A stretch of DNA of 64,000 nucleotides from Planctomycetota bacterium (lineage in GTDB: Bacteria > Planctomycetota > UBA1135 > UBA2386). Shown in pieces: positions 9,583 to 17,580 of this stretch. A program made the translations under genes and the position numbers. How positions within the stretch are numbered: position 1 is the first letter of the stretch; each line of letters starts with the position of its first letter. The notes under the pieces are model-generated. The model was not told the origin of the DNA, ran no database searches, and saw only the letters and a list, made by a program, of their open reading frames with translations. The stretch is taken from NCBI GenBank assembly GCA_016716265.1, contig JADJWQ010000006.1:1240001-1304000 (forward strand), given 5' to 3'.

Positions 9583-9651
9583 CGCCGTTCCGCAGCGACG
9601 ACTGCCAGCGTGCCCCGTGGGCGAGCTACCAGTCGTCGCTGCGGAACGGCG
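9583..9651. repeat. Perfect 22-bp inverted repeat at the 3' end of the esterase gene
   Basis: 9583-9604 and 9630-9651 are exact reverse complements separated by 25 nt. The right arm encodes the last residues of the sialate esterase (F-R-S-D-D-W) and the left arm lies just beyond its stop. In RNA it would form a very stable long-stem hairpin with no U-tract, so it may act as a terminator or 3'-end protector, or it may be a relic of a small inverted duplication. Confidence 0.85.
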
Positions 9652-11224
9652 ACGCGGGCAGCCCGTCGCGGTTGTAGAGGTTGCAGCCCTCCGGGTTCGC
9701 GGTGAACGCGTAGCGCACGGCCATCGGTTCGCGCACCTCGTCGCTGTGCGCCAGCACGGTGTCGCCGTCGATCCGGGCGATGGCCCAACGCCACCGCCGG
9801 TCGGCGCCGGCGAGCGCGAAGCCGCGCAGCGGAGCCTCCGGATCCTCGACCGCCGGCCCGCGCGGGGGCTTGCGGCCGACCATGAGACCGGCCCCGACGT
9901 GGTCGAAGCGGACGCGCAGGGCGTCGCCCTCGGCGGTGCAGCTCACGAACATCGGCCCGCCCGGCTCGAGCGCCTGGCCGTACTCACGCGCCAGCGCCCA
10001 ACGCGCGAGCCGCTCACCGACGTCACGCTTGTTGCGCGGGTGGATGTCCTCGCCGTCACCGATGTCGATGGTCACCGCGAGACCGACGCCCGGCAGCCGC
10101 GCGCATTGGAGCTGCGCCATGCGGCATGGCGCGAAGCCGAGGTCGCCACCGGCCGGGTCGTCGGTAACGCGCCCGTAGCTCGCGAGCTGCACCACGTGGA
10201 ACGGCAGCTCTCGTCGCCAGGCCGCCCGCCATGTCTCGATCAGCGCGGTCAGCTTGGCGGCGTAGCTGGAGTCCTCCCCGGCATTGTTCTCGCCCTGGTA
10301 CCAGAGCACGCCACGCAGACCGAAGCCGACCATGGGGTGGACCATGCCGTTGTAGAGCGACTGCGTGACGCACCAGTGCGCGCGGTCCTCGTTCGGGTGG
10401 CCGGGCAGGCGCGGTGGCGGCGGGATCCGCTCGCCGGCGGCAGCGGCTTCACGCGCACGCGCGGTCCATTGCTCGACCGCGGGGATCGCGTCGACGAGCG
10501 CGCGTTGCCACTCGGCGATCCGGTGCGCGCGCTCCTCGCCCAGGTGCCGGTTCTCGGGATAGTCGGCGAACGCCGCTGGTGGCATCCAGCACTCGATCGA
10601 CGTGCCACCGACCGTGCATTCGAGCAGGCCGATCGGGACCTCCGCGACCGGCTGTACGGCGCGCGCGAAATAGAACCCCACCGCGCTGCAGGCTCCTGCG
10701 GTGGCCGGTGTCATCACGCGCCACTCGAGGCGCTCGCGGAGATCGTCCAACTGCTCGCCCGCGAAGTGCTCGAAGTAGGGCCGATAACGGATCCGCGGCA
10801 GGTCGGCGGCGGCGACGTCCTCGGGGCTGTCGCAGCCGTCGAGCCCCCAGGCCATGTTGCTCTGCCCGCCACACAGCCAGACGTCACCGACCAGCACGTC
10901 GCGGATGCACACCGGCGCACCGTCGGCGCCGCCCGCGGTGGCGGTCAGGTCGTGGCCCGCGGCGGATGCTGCCAGCGGCCGCAGCGTGACCGACCACGCG
11001 CCGGCGTCGTCGGCTCGGCCCTGCGCCGAGTGGCCGGCGAACACGACGGTGACGACCTCGCCGGCCGGCCCCCAGCCCCAGATGCGCAGCGGTCGGTCGC
11101 GCTGCAACACCATGTGATCGCCGAACACCCGCGCGAAGCGGAGCGGTTCCGGGGCCTGGCTGTGCGCCACCGGTGCGATCAGAAGGGCCACCGCGACGGG
11201 GAGGATCGGTCCCATGCGCACCAT
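9626..11224 (-). CDS. Sialate O-acetylesterase family protein (SASA)
   Basis: 532 residues with a signal peptide (about 1-23; the ATG at residue 4 is an equally good start). Residues 30-100 are a beta domain. The SGNH-type hydrolase core follows: C-G-G-Q-S122-N-M (nucleophile serine), W-Y-Q-G-E-N-N near the middle, and D-I-G-D-G-E-D-I-H-P near residue 400 with the catalytic Asp/His. This is the complete block set of the sialate O-acetylesterase/carbohydrate esterase family. It should remove acetyl groups from a glycan outside the cytoplasm. The actual substrate in a planctomycete is more likely an acetylated plant or algal polysaccharide than sialic acid (inference). The final codons form one arm of a long inverted repeat. 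No partner enzyme is in the same operon. Confidence 0.92.
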   Translation of the reverse strand: MVRMGPILPVAVALLIAPVAHSQAPEPLRFARVFGDHMVLQRDRPLRIWGWGPAGEVVTVVFAGHSAQGRADDAGAWSVTLRPLAASAAGHDLTATAGGADGAPVCIRDVLVGDVWLCGGQSNMAWGLDGCDSPEDVAAADLPRIRYRPYFEHFAGEQLDDLRERLEWRVMTPATAGACSAVGFYFARAVQPVAEVPIGLLECTVGGTSIECWMPPAAFADYPENRHLGEERAHRIAEWQRALVDAIPAVEQWTARAREAAAAGERIPPPPRLPGHPNEDRAHWCVTQSLYNGMVHPMVGFGLRGVLWYQGENNAGEDSSYAAKLTALIETWRAAWRRELPFHVVQLASYGRVTDDPAGGDLGFAPCRMAQLQCARLPGVGLAVTIDIGDGEDIHPRNKRDVGERLARWALAREYGQALEPGGPMFVSCTAEGDALRVRFDHVGAGLMVGRKPPRGPAVEDPEAPLRGFALAGADRRWRWAIARIDGDTVLAHSDEVREPMAVRYAFTANPEGCNLYNRDGLPASPFRSDDW

Positions 11225-12236
11225 TCGACCGGCGCGCGGCGAACCGCGCCACGCGGTGGGTCACCGCCGCTCACCCGCCCGGAGACGACCGCGGTCCGTC
11301 GACCCGCTGTTCGAGCGTCCTGCCACGGGGCCGGACACTGTCGCGCAGCGCGTTTCGAGCGAGCGGGACAGCTCGGCCGGTCCTGAGCCTCGTGGAGCTG
11401 CTCCGGGCCGTGGCGTGACTCCTCGCGACGAGGCCTGTCGTCGCGGCACTCGCGCACCGACGGCGGAGAGCCAGGTCGCTCCGGTGACGCCACCTCGGGG
11501 CACGGGGAAGTCGGGTCGGGATGGAAGCCTGCATTTCCCCGCCGTGCCACGATCGAGGCGGCGAGTTGGTGACGCGCCGCTCATCGAACCACCCATTGGC
11601 CTCCGGAGTATCGAGCGCGGTGTTCCGGACCGAGTCCGCGCCATCTCGGATGATCGCCATGTGTTCGCATGCGAGTCTCGCACGATGCGCGGCCACCGAC
11701 ACCGCCCCCTCGTCGACGAGCGGCCTCGTGCCTGCCTACTGCGGGTCCGCGAAGGAGCGACGGTCACGCGGCGGAGCCAGGTCGTTTCTCCGGCCGTCGG
11801 TCTGCATGCCGAGTTCCGGCCGACTCTCGACTCGTGCCGCCCGCCGCACGGCGACAGCCACGCGCTCGGACGGATCGACCACGTCCTGAGGCAGCCCCGC
11901 GGCGGCCGACCGTACGTGGTCTTCGTGCCGGTCGGCAGCGGTCCGTAGCTCGATCGGCTACGGGCCCGCTCCGACTCGGCGATGCTCGCCTGCGCACACC
12001 GGCTGCGGCACCCGGTCCTCGCGGCTTCCGGTGTCGCGCGGGAGACGCCGGGATGGCGGGCAGGCCCGCCAGACTCGAATCGGCGTCGGCCTGGAGGCGG
12101 GAGTCGCGGCCGTTCCTCGCCGCGACGCCTTCATGGCGGCGAGCGCGGACGCGATGATCGTCGGACGCGTCATGAAGCCGTCTCTCGTGGCGACCTGCCC
12201 GGGACGCGAGTCGGAGCCAGAGGTGCAGGCGGAGCG
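11225..12236. other. About 1 kb without a recognisable gene
   Basis: Open frames here give arginine/proline/serine-rich translations on both strands. One leftward stretch near 11560-11700 has a more protein-like composition, but I recognise no domain, signal peptide or start context. No tRNA-like cloverleaf, terminator or repeat stands out. The segment has slightly lower GC around 11570-11690. It could be decayed coding DNA or an unrecognised regulatory or RNA region. Confidence 0.45.
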
Positions 12237-13025
12237 ATGATGGAACAACGAAACCCGCGGATGCCCGTCCTGTTCGTCGGCCACGGCTCGCCGATGAACG
12301 CGATCGAGGACAACCGTTGGTCGCGCGCGTTCGTGAAGCTCGGCAACGATCTGCCGCCGGCGCGCGCGGTCCTGTGCGTGTCCGCGCATTGGTACGGAGC
12401 CGGGACGCTGGTGACGACCGACGAGGAGCCGCGGACCATCCACGACTTCGGAGGCTTCCCCCACCAGCTCTACGAAGTGCGCTACGCAGCGCCCGGCAGC
12501 CTCGAGCTCGCCCGTCGCGTCGCGGCGCTGACCGGAGCGCGCGACACTGCGGAGCGGGGGCTCGACCACGGCTGCTGGAGCGTGCTCGTGCATACGCACC
12601 CGCGGGCCGACGTTCCCGTCGTTCAACTCGGCATCGACGCGGGACTCGCGCCCGAGGAGCACGTCGCGCTGGGGCGCGCGCTCGCACCGCTGCGCGACGA
12701 AGGTGTCCTGATCGTCGGCAGCGGCAATGTCACGCACGATCTGCGCGACGCGTTCGCGCGAGTCCGGACCGGCGACGCGTCGACGCCGGACTGGGCGCTC
12801 CGCTTCGACCGGGCGGTTGCGGACGCGCTGGCCCGACGGGACGTCGCGGCGATCGTCGGTCTGTGGCCCGGGACGGCGGACGGCCGGCGCGCGCACCCGA
12901 CGCCGGACCATTGGCTGCCCTTGCTCTACGCGGTCGGCGCGAGCGACGCGCAGGACACCGTGACGTTTCCGATCGAGGGCTTCGATCTGGGCTCGCTGTC
13001 GATGCGCGCAGTGCGATTCGGTTGA
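12237..13025 (+). CDS. ygiD: Extradiol ring-cleavage dioxygenase, DODA/LigB type
   Basis: 262 residues from ATG 12237; the next codon is also ATG, and GGAG sits a few bases upstream. The sequence follows the YgiD/4,5-DOPA-dioxygenase family along its length: F-V-G-H16-G-S-P-M-N, V-S-A-H51-W-Y-G, H-D-F-G-G-F-P, L-D-H-G-C-W-S, and G-S-G-N-V-T-H-D-L. The conserved histidines bind a single metal (zinc or non-haem iron), and length matches the family. It is cytoplasmic and would open catechol-type rings. The physiological substrate of bacterial YgiD proteins is not settled, so the call is family-level. It stands alone, convergent with the GH106-like gene, with about 290 bp between that shows nothing beyond a short palindrome at 13035-13048. 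Confidence 0.9.
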   Translation: MMEQRNPRMPVLFVGHGSPMNAIEDNRWSRAFVKLGNDLPPARAVLCVSAHWYGAGTLVTTDEEPRTIHDFGGFPHQLYEVRYAAPGSLELARRVAALTGARDTAERGLDHGCWSVLVHTHPRADVPVVQLGIDAGLAPEEHVALGRALAPLRDEGVLIVGSGNVTHDLRDAFARVRTGDASTPDWALRFDRAVADALARRDVAAIVGLWPGTADGRRAHPTPDHWLPLLYAVGASDAQDTVTFPIEGFDLGSLSMRAVRFG

Positions 13026-13316
13026 GCAACCAGCTCGGGAGTTCCCGATGCCGCGGAATGGGGCTCGGGCAGCCAGGACGGCGCGGTGGTTCCGCGCTTC
13101 GCGGCACCCGCCTGGCCGATCGCCTGCGCGGGCCCTGTCGCTGACCGCCGCGCCCGCCGCGTGCGGTCATCGGCGGCGTCTGCTGCAATGCCGGGGGTCC
13201 GGCACATTCGCGGGTTCACATCGACGAGGCGGGCACCGCAGAGCTGCGCCCGCTGCAGGGTCCGACCGAGGTCGACCGGACCGCAGTGGTCGAACGTCGT
13301 CGCCGGACGCGCGCCG

Positions 13317-16300
13317 TCAGCCCCCGCGAACCTCGACGCGCACGTTCGCAGGCGCGAACGGCAACAGCCGCACGCGATGCCGGCCGGCAGTCAGGACCTC
13401 GGTCAGGTCGAGACGGAACGGGCGGCCGAGACAGCCGCCGACGTAGTGGCCGTCGACCTCCACGCGGCACGCGGCCTCCGGTGCGGGGTCGTCGAAGGCG
13501 AGGACGAGCCGGACGCGTGAGCGGTCGAGGTCGGCGGGGATCTCGACCTCGCCGTCGAACGGGTCGGCGGTCACCGGCGACAGGGTCAGCCGGCCGGCGC
13601 CGACGCGACCCCACGGTGCCGCGCCGAACGGGGCGAGCTTCCGCGCGGGCAGCCAATCCGCATCGTCGATCTCCGGCTGCGTCCACGGGAGCCACTCCTC
13701 GACGTGGCTCGCGCACCTCCAGCTGTCGTCGATCGGCACGCGCAGTGACGCACCTCCGGACAGCTCGACCGTCAGCACGCCGATCAGGCCGGCCGGGTTT
13801 CCAGCTGTCCCTTCCGCGTTCGTCGCGCACAGCGCGAGCAGGTTGGGGCCCGGCCGCAGCCACTCGGCGACCTCGATCACGACCGGGCGCCGCCAGGCAT
13901 CGGCGACGTCGGGCGTCGCGCCCGCGGTCTCACCGTTCACCCAGAGCGCCGCGTGGTTGTCGGCGGTCAGCACGAAGCGCGCCCGCGTGACCGCCGCCTC
14001 CGGCAATTCGAACCGCTTGCGGAAGAAGCGGCTGCCGACCGGCGCGTCCCGCTGTGGATCGCCCTCCGGGTACCACACCCACGCACAGCCGACCAGCGCG
14101 CGCGCCGGGCTGTCGTCCTCGAGCGCCGGCAGCGGTGGGGCCGGCGGCGACGGGACGCGCGCGACCGGCAGCGCGGCGAGCGGCGTGCCCCCCGCCGCCG
14201 GGCGGCGCGGCAGGCGACGCTCCTCGGGTGCGAACACGAGCAGCGCGCTGTCGTTCGGCTCGAGCTCGATCTCGAGCATCACGTGCGAGCCGTCTCGCTC
14301 GTGACCCAGCGCGGTGATCTCGTTGCGCATCGCGTCCCAATGCTCGGGAACGCCGGCCGCCTCGACGCGGAGGCGGAACCTGCGGGTGCCGCCATCGACA
14401 TTCTGGTTGGTGACGAAGAACACGTCGCGTCCGGCCTTGACCCGGTGCAGGACGTGCAACCAGCCGCCGGTGATGCCATCGACGACCTCGAGCGTCGGGC
14501 GAATACCGGCATCCCCGGCAAGCACCTGCTGCCATTGCTCCGGCGTCGGTGCCGTCGGGAGGAAGTACGAGCGGCCACCTGCTTCGCTCCGCCTGCAGAC
14601 CGCGAGCGACGGCCTCGCATCGCCGAACAGCTCGCTCCGCAGCGCGGCGATGTCCGCGCTGCTCGTCCCCGGAGTCGCCGACCGCGACGGCAGCATCCCG
14701 TACGCGACGACGACGCCGCCGGCCTCGAAGAACGCCACGGCCTTCTCCAGCACGCCGACGGGGACGACCTCGGCCGCCGGCAGGCACAGCACCCGATAGC
14801 GTTCGTCGTGCAGCGACAGCTGCGCCCCGTCGATGCGCATCGTGTTCTCCAGGACCTCGTACGGGATCCAGTCGCAGTCGTAGAGTGCGTCCTGCAGGGA
14901 TGCGCTGACCCCTTCGACCGGGATCGCGTCACCGACCGCGAACGACTGGCCGGGCGTGACGAGGGCCACCGGCGCGACGTGCCGCCCGCCGCTGAGCATC
15001 ACCGACAGCCTGCTCGTGTAGTCGGCGAACACGCGGTAGAGGGGGAAGCGGGGCTCGTAGCCGCCATCGTAGAAATACGGTGGGCAATCGCTGTCGAACG
15101 GCGCGCGCGGGTTGAACGAATGCGGGATCAGGAAGTTGATCCCCGCGACCTGCATCGCGTCGGTCCACCACTTCATTTCCGGGTAGCTCAGGTCCTGGCC
15201 GCGCGCCCCGAAGATCTCGACCATCGCGAGGTCGTCCGGCTTGCCGAAGACATGGCTGATCGAGCTGCCGAGCTTCGGCGTCTGCCAGCACGGGGTGTCG
15301 TTGACGTCGCGCCTGCCCCACGCGAACTGCCGGAACACCGCGTCGATGCCGCCCATGCTGCTGTACTTCTGCAGCTGCATCATGTCGCCGGCGCAGAAGT
15401 CCTGGTGCCGGTAGAGGCCGCCGTGCTCCATGAAGTGGCCGATCGATCGGACGCCGTGGTCCTCGCACCACTTCGTGGTCATTCCGTACATCACGCGGCC
15501 CCAGGCCTCGGCGCGGGCGTCGAGGTACTGGAACAGGTAGGCGGCCTGCGCCTCGCCGGCGAGGCGGCACGCGCGGGCAACGTATGCAGCCTTCCAGTCG
15601 ACGCCACGCTCGCGGAGCACGACCGGCAGCTCGGTGCCCCAGTCGCCGCGCGTCTCCGGCTCGTCGTAGAAGTAGCCGCGGATCGTCGCGCCGAAGTCGT
15701 CGCCGAAGCGGTCGAAGTGCGGCTGGTAGACCGTGTCGATCAGCCATTGCACGCAATCGCGACTCATGCCGTCGACGCTGAGCTCGCGCCCGCCGCCCTG
15801 ACCGAGGCCCGGCGCCGTCTCGTGCGCGAAGCGCATGATCCGCCAACGTCCGGCTGGCGGCGTCCACCGCAGCGTGCCGCCGTCGACGAACGGTGCGAGG
15901 TCGACGAGGCTGGCGAGCTCGACCGCGTCGCCGTCGACGAGGCGGCCGGCGAGTGACGCGATGTGCCGCTCGCCAGCGTGGTCGGCGGCGACGAGCTCGA
16001 CCCCGCCGTCGACGTCGACGGCGGTCGCGGTCAGGCGCTTCGCAGCCCGACTCGGCGGCACCGTTCCGCCGACCGCCTGGCTCGGCCACCATCGCTCGTC
16101 GAAGATCCACATCTCCAGACCCTGCCGCTTGCACTCGTCGAGCAAGGTCGCGAGGTCGCGGTACCAGCCGGGCCCGAGCCAGTCGGAGTGCGGTCGCGAC
16201 TCGGCGGTCAGCGTGCCATTGCCGCCCTCCTGGACCTTGGCGACGAGATCGCGCAGCCGCTGTTCGCTCTCGTCGCCGTGCAGCCAGAACAGCGGACCGG

Positions 16301-16451
16301 TCAGCCGGCGCGCTTCGGGCGGCAGCTCGCGGAACCTCCGCTCGACGGTCGCGAACTCGGGCTCGTTCCGTTGCGCCACCAGCGACGTGGCGGACGCACC
16401 GAGGACCAGCAGGAGGAGGACGCCGTCGCGGCGGCGCAGGGGCGTGGCCAT
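13317..16451 (-). CDS. Secreted glycoside hydrolase resembling GH106 alpha-L-rhamnosidase
   Basis: 1044 residues from ATG 16451, chosen because it gives a signal peptide (R-R-R then L-L-L-L-V-L-G, cut near A-Q). The frame is open further upstream but is low-complexity there. The N-terminal half has a TIM-barrel-like region: F-W-L-H near 50, W-I-F-D-E-R-W-W-P-S-Q near 105, G-Y-F-Y-D-E-P-E near 255 (candidate acid), then a G-H-F-M-E-H-G block. The centre has a Rossmann-like region with V-A-Y-G-M-L-P. The C-terminal third holds two beta-sandwich domains with A-L-W-V-N-G-E and W-R-C-A-S, like carbohydrate-binding jelly rolls. Architecture and order match large GH106-type glycosidases; I am less sure of the substrate. 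Single gene, no operon partner. Confidence 0.75.
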   Translation of the reverse strand: MATPLRRRDGVLLLLVLGASATSLVAQRNEPEFATVERRFRELPPEARRLTGPLFWLHGDESEQRLRDLVAKVQEGGNGTLTAESRPHSDWLGPGWYRDLATLLDECKRQGLEMWIFDERWWPSQAVGGTVPPSRAAKRLTATAVDVDGGVELVAADHAGERHIASLAGRLVDGDAVELASLVDLAPFVDGGTLRWTPPAGRWRIMRFAHETAPGLGQGGGRELSVDGMSRDCVQWLIDTVYQPHFDRFGDDFGATIRGYFYDEPETRGDWGTELPVVLRERGVDWKAAYVARACRLAGEAQAAYLFQYLDARAEAWGRVMYGMTTKWCEDHGVRSIGHFMEHGGLYRHQDFCAGDMMQLQKYSSMGGIDAVFRQFAWGRRDVNDTPCWQTPKLGSSISHVFGKPDDLAMVEIFGARGQDLSYPEMKWWTDAMQVAGINFLIPHSFNPRAPFDSDCPPYFYDGGYEPRFPLYRVFADYTSRLSVMLSGGRHVAPVALVTPGQSFAVGDAIPVEGVSASLQDALYDCDWIPYEVLENTMRIDGAQLSLHDERYRVLCLPAAEVVPVGVLEKAVAFFEAGGVVVAYGMLPSRSATPGTSSADIAALRSELFGDARPSLAVCRRSEAGGRSYFLPTAPTPEQWQQVLAGDAGIRPTLEVVDGITGGWLHVLHRVKAGRDVFFVTNQNVDGGTRRFRLRVEAAGVPEHWDAMRNEITALGHERDGSHVMLEIELEPNDSALLVFAPEERRLPRRPAAGGTPLAALPVARVPSPPAPPLPALEDDSPARALVGCAWVWYPEGDPQRDAPVGSRFFRKRFELPEAAVTRARFVLTADNHAALWVNGETAGATPDVADAWRRPVVIEVAEWLRPGPNLLALCATNAEGTAGNPAGLIGVLTVELSGGASLRVPIDDSWRCASHVEEWLPWTQPEIDDADWLPARKLAPFGAAPWGRVGAGRLTLSPVTADPFDGEVEIPADLDRSRVRLVLAFDDPAPEAACRVEVDGHYVGGCLGRPFRLDLTEVLTAGRHRVRLLPFAPANVRVEVRGG

Positions 16452-16848
16452 CGACGCCGTACGTTGACGCGCGGTAGTCGCGAGGTCAACGCATTCCGAG
16501 GACACCGTCGGCACGGCACCGAGTCGCGTCGCAACTGGACGGGCATCGAAGGCGACCGTCGCAGCCATCGCGCAGGGATGGTCGCCCGATGCCGACCGCC
16601 ATCGCCGGCGCGCTCGCCGTGATCCAGCCGGGCCGCGACGATCCAGCGACGGCCGGACATTGTCGGGGACGTGGCTGTCGAGCGCTACGGCGTCCGGCGT
16701 GCCGGGCGGTTCGCCCGCCCCGGGGCACGCCTGCAGGAGAACGACGCGCGACATGGAGTAGGGGAATTCCACGACAATGGGACCAGGCGGGACCGACACG
16801 GGTCCTGGGCCCTCGTCGCGGCGATCGGCATCGGCGATAGTCCGGGTC
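16452..16848. other. Divergent intergenic region, 397 bp
   Basis: This separates the leftward glycosidase from the rightward sigma factor. An ATG at 16777 is in frame with the sigma factor, but the extra 24 residues it would add are low-complexity. Apart from the GATAGT box before GTG 16849 I see no repeats, hairpins or RNA genes. Confidence 0.45.
16836..16841 (+). promoter_or_regulatory. Candidate leaderless -10 box (GATAGT) of the sigma-factor gene
   Basis: GATAGT, 7 nt before GTG 16849. Agreement with the bacterial -10 consensus is four of six, including the key A2 and T6. The spacing mirrors the TANNNT boxes elsewhere in the window and argues for GTG 16849 over the ATG at 16777. Confidence 0.4.
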
Positions 16849-17538
16849 GTGCCAGGCCAGCCGAACGAGACCTGCTGGACCGTGCTGCGCGCCGCCTCGG
16901 CTGGCGACGCAGCGGCGCGGTCGACGTTCGCGCGGAGCTATGCGGAGCCCATCCGCGCCTACCTGGCGAACCGGTGGCGGGGCCGGAGCCTGAGTGCTGA
17001 GGTCGACGACGCGATCCAGGATTCGTTCCTGGAATGCCTGAAGCCCGGCGGGGTGCTCGAACGCGCCGATCCCGACCGCGGCGACTTCCGGGCGCTGCTA
17101 TTCGGCGTCGTCCGCAACGTCGCACGGCGCTACGAGGAGCGTGCCGTTCACGCGGGGCGATTGGCCCCGGATACGAGCGTACACGTCGAGGAGCTGCCGT
17201 ACACCGCCGACCCCCTCTCGCGCGTCTTCGATCGGGCCTGGGCCAGGTCCCTCCTGCGGGAGGCCGTGCTGCGCCACGAGCAGGCGGCAGATGCGGCCGG
17301 GCCCGAGGCGCGACGTCGGTTCCGTATCCTGGGCCTCCGCCACGACGAGGGGCTTCCGGTCCGCGACATCGCAGCGGCGTTGGGAGAAGCCGACACGGCC
17401 CGGGTCCACAACGACTATCGGCGCGCACGGCGGGAGTTCGCGATCCACCTGCGGGCGGTCGTCGCCGCACACGCGGGCGGACGGGCCGTCGACGTCGACG
17501 CGGAGTGCCGGCAGCTGACCGAACTGCTCGGTCCCTGA
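16849..17538 (+). CDS. ECF-type RNA polymerase sigma factor
   Basis: 229 residues from GTG 16849; an in-frame ATG at 16777 would add 24 poorly conserved-looking residues. Region 2 is seen as T-V-L-R-A-A-S-A-G-D, Y-A-E-P-I-R-A-Y-L, V-D-D-A-I-Q-D-S-F-L-E and F-R-A-L-L-F-G-V-V-R-N-V-A. Region 4 is the C-terminal helix-turn-helix (G-L-P-V-R-D-I-A-A-A-L-G, then V-H-N-D-Y-R-R-A-R-R-E-F). The pattern is that of planctomycete ECF factors paired with kinases. No anti-sigma gene is adjacent; a kinase gene starts 42 bp downstream on the same strand and is presumably co-transcribed, so control by phosphorylation is the natural hypothesis. Targets unknown. Confidence 0.85.
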   Translation: MPGQPNETCWTVLRAASAGDAAARSTFARSYAEPIRAYLANRWRGRSLSAEVDDAIQDSFLECLKPGGVLERADPDRGDFRALLFGVVRNVARRYEERAVHAGRLAPDTSVHVEELPYTADPLSRVFDRAWARSLLREAVLRHEQAADAAGPEARRRFRILGLRHDEGLPVRDIAAALGEADTARVHNDYRRARREFAIHLRAVVAAHAGGRAVDVDAECRQLTELLGP

Positions 17539-17580
17539 TGTCGGCCTCGACCCGAGCGGACGCGGCCTTTTTCACGCCCC

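Noticed and set aside
9485..11386. Rightward frame of about 630 codons opposite the sialate esterase
   Set aside because: No recognisable features; the minus strand holds the complete esterase motif set.
11271..11702. Leftward frame of 143 codons in the 1-kb gap
   Set aside because: Only a short part has protein-like composition; no start context, domain or neighbour supports it.
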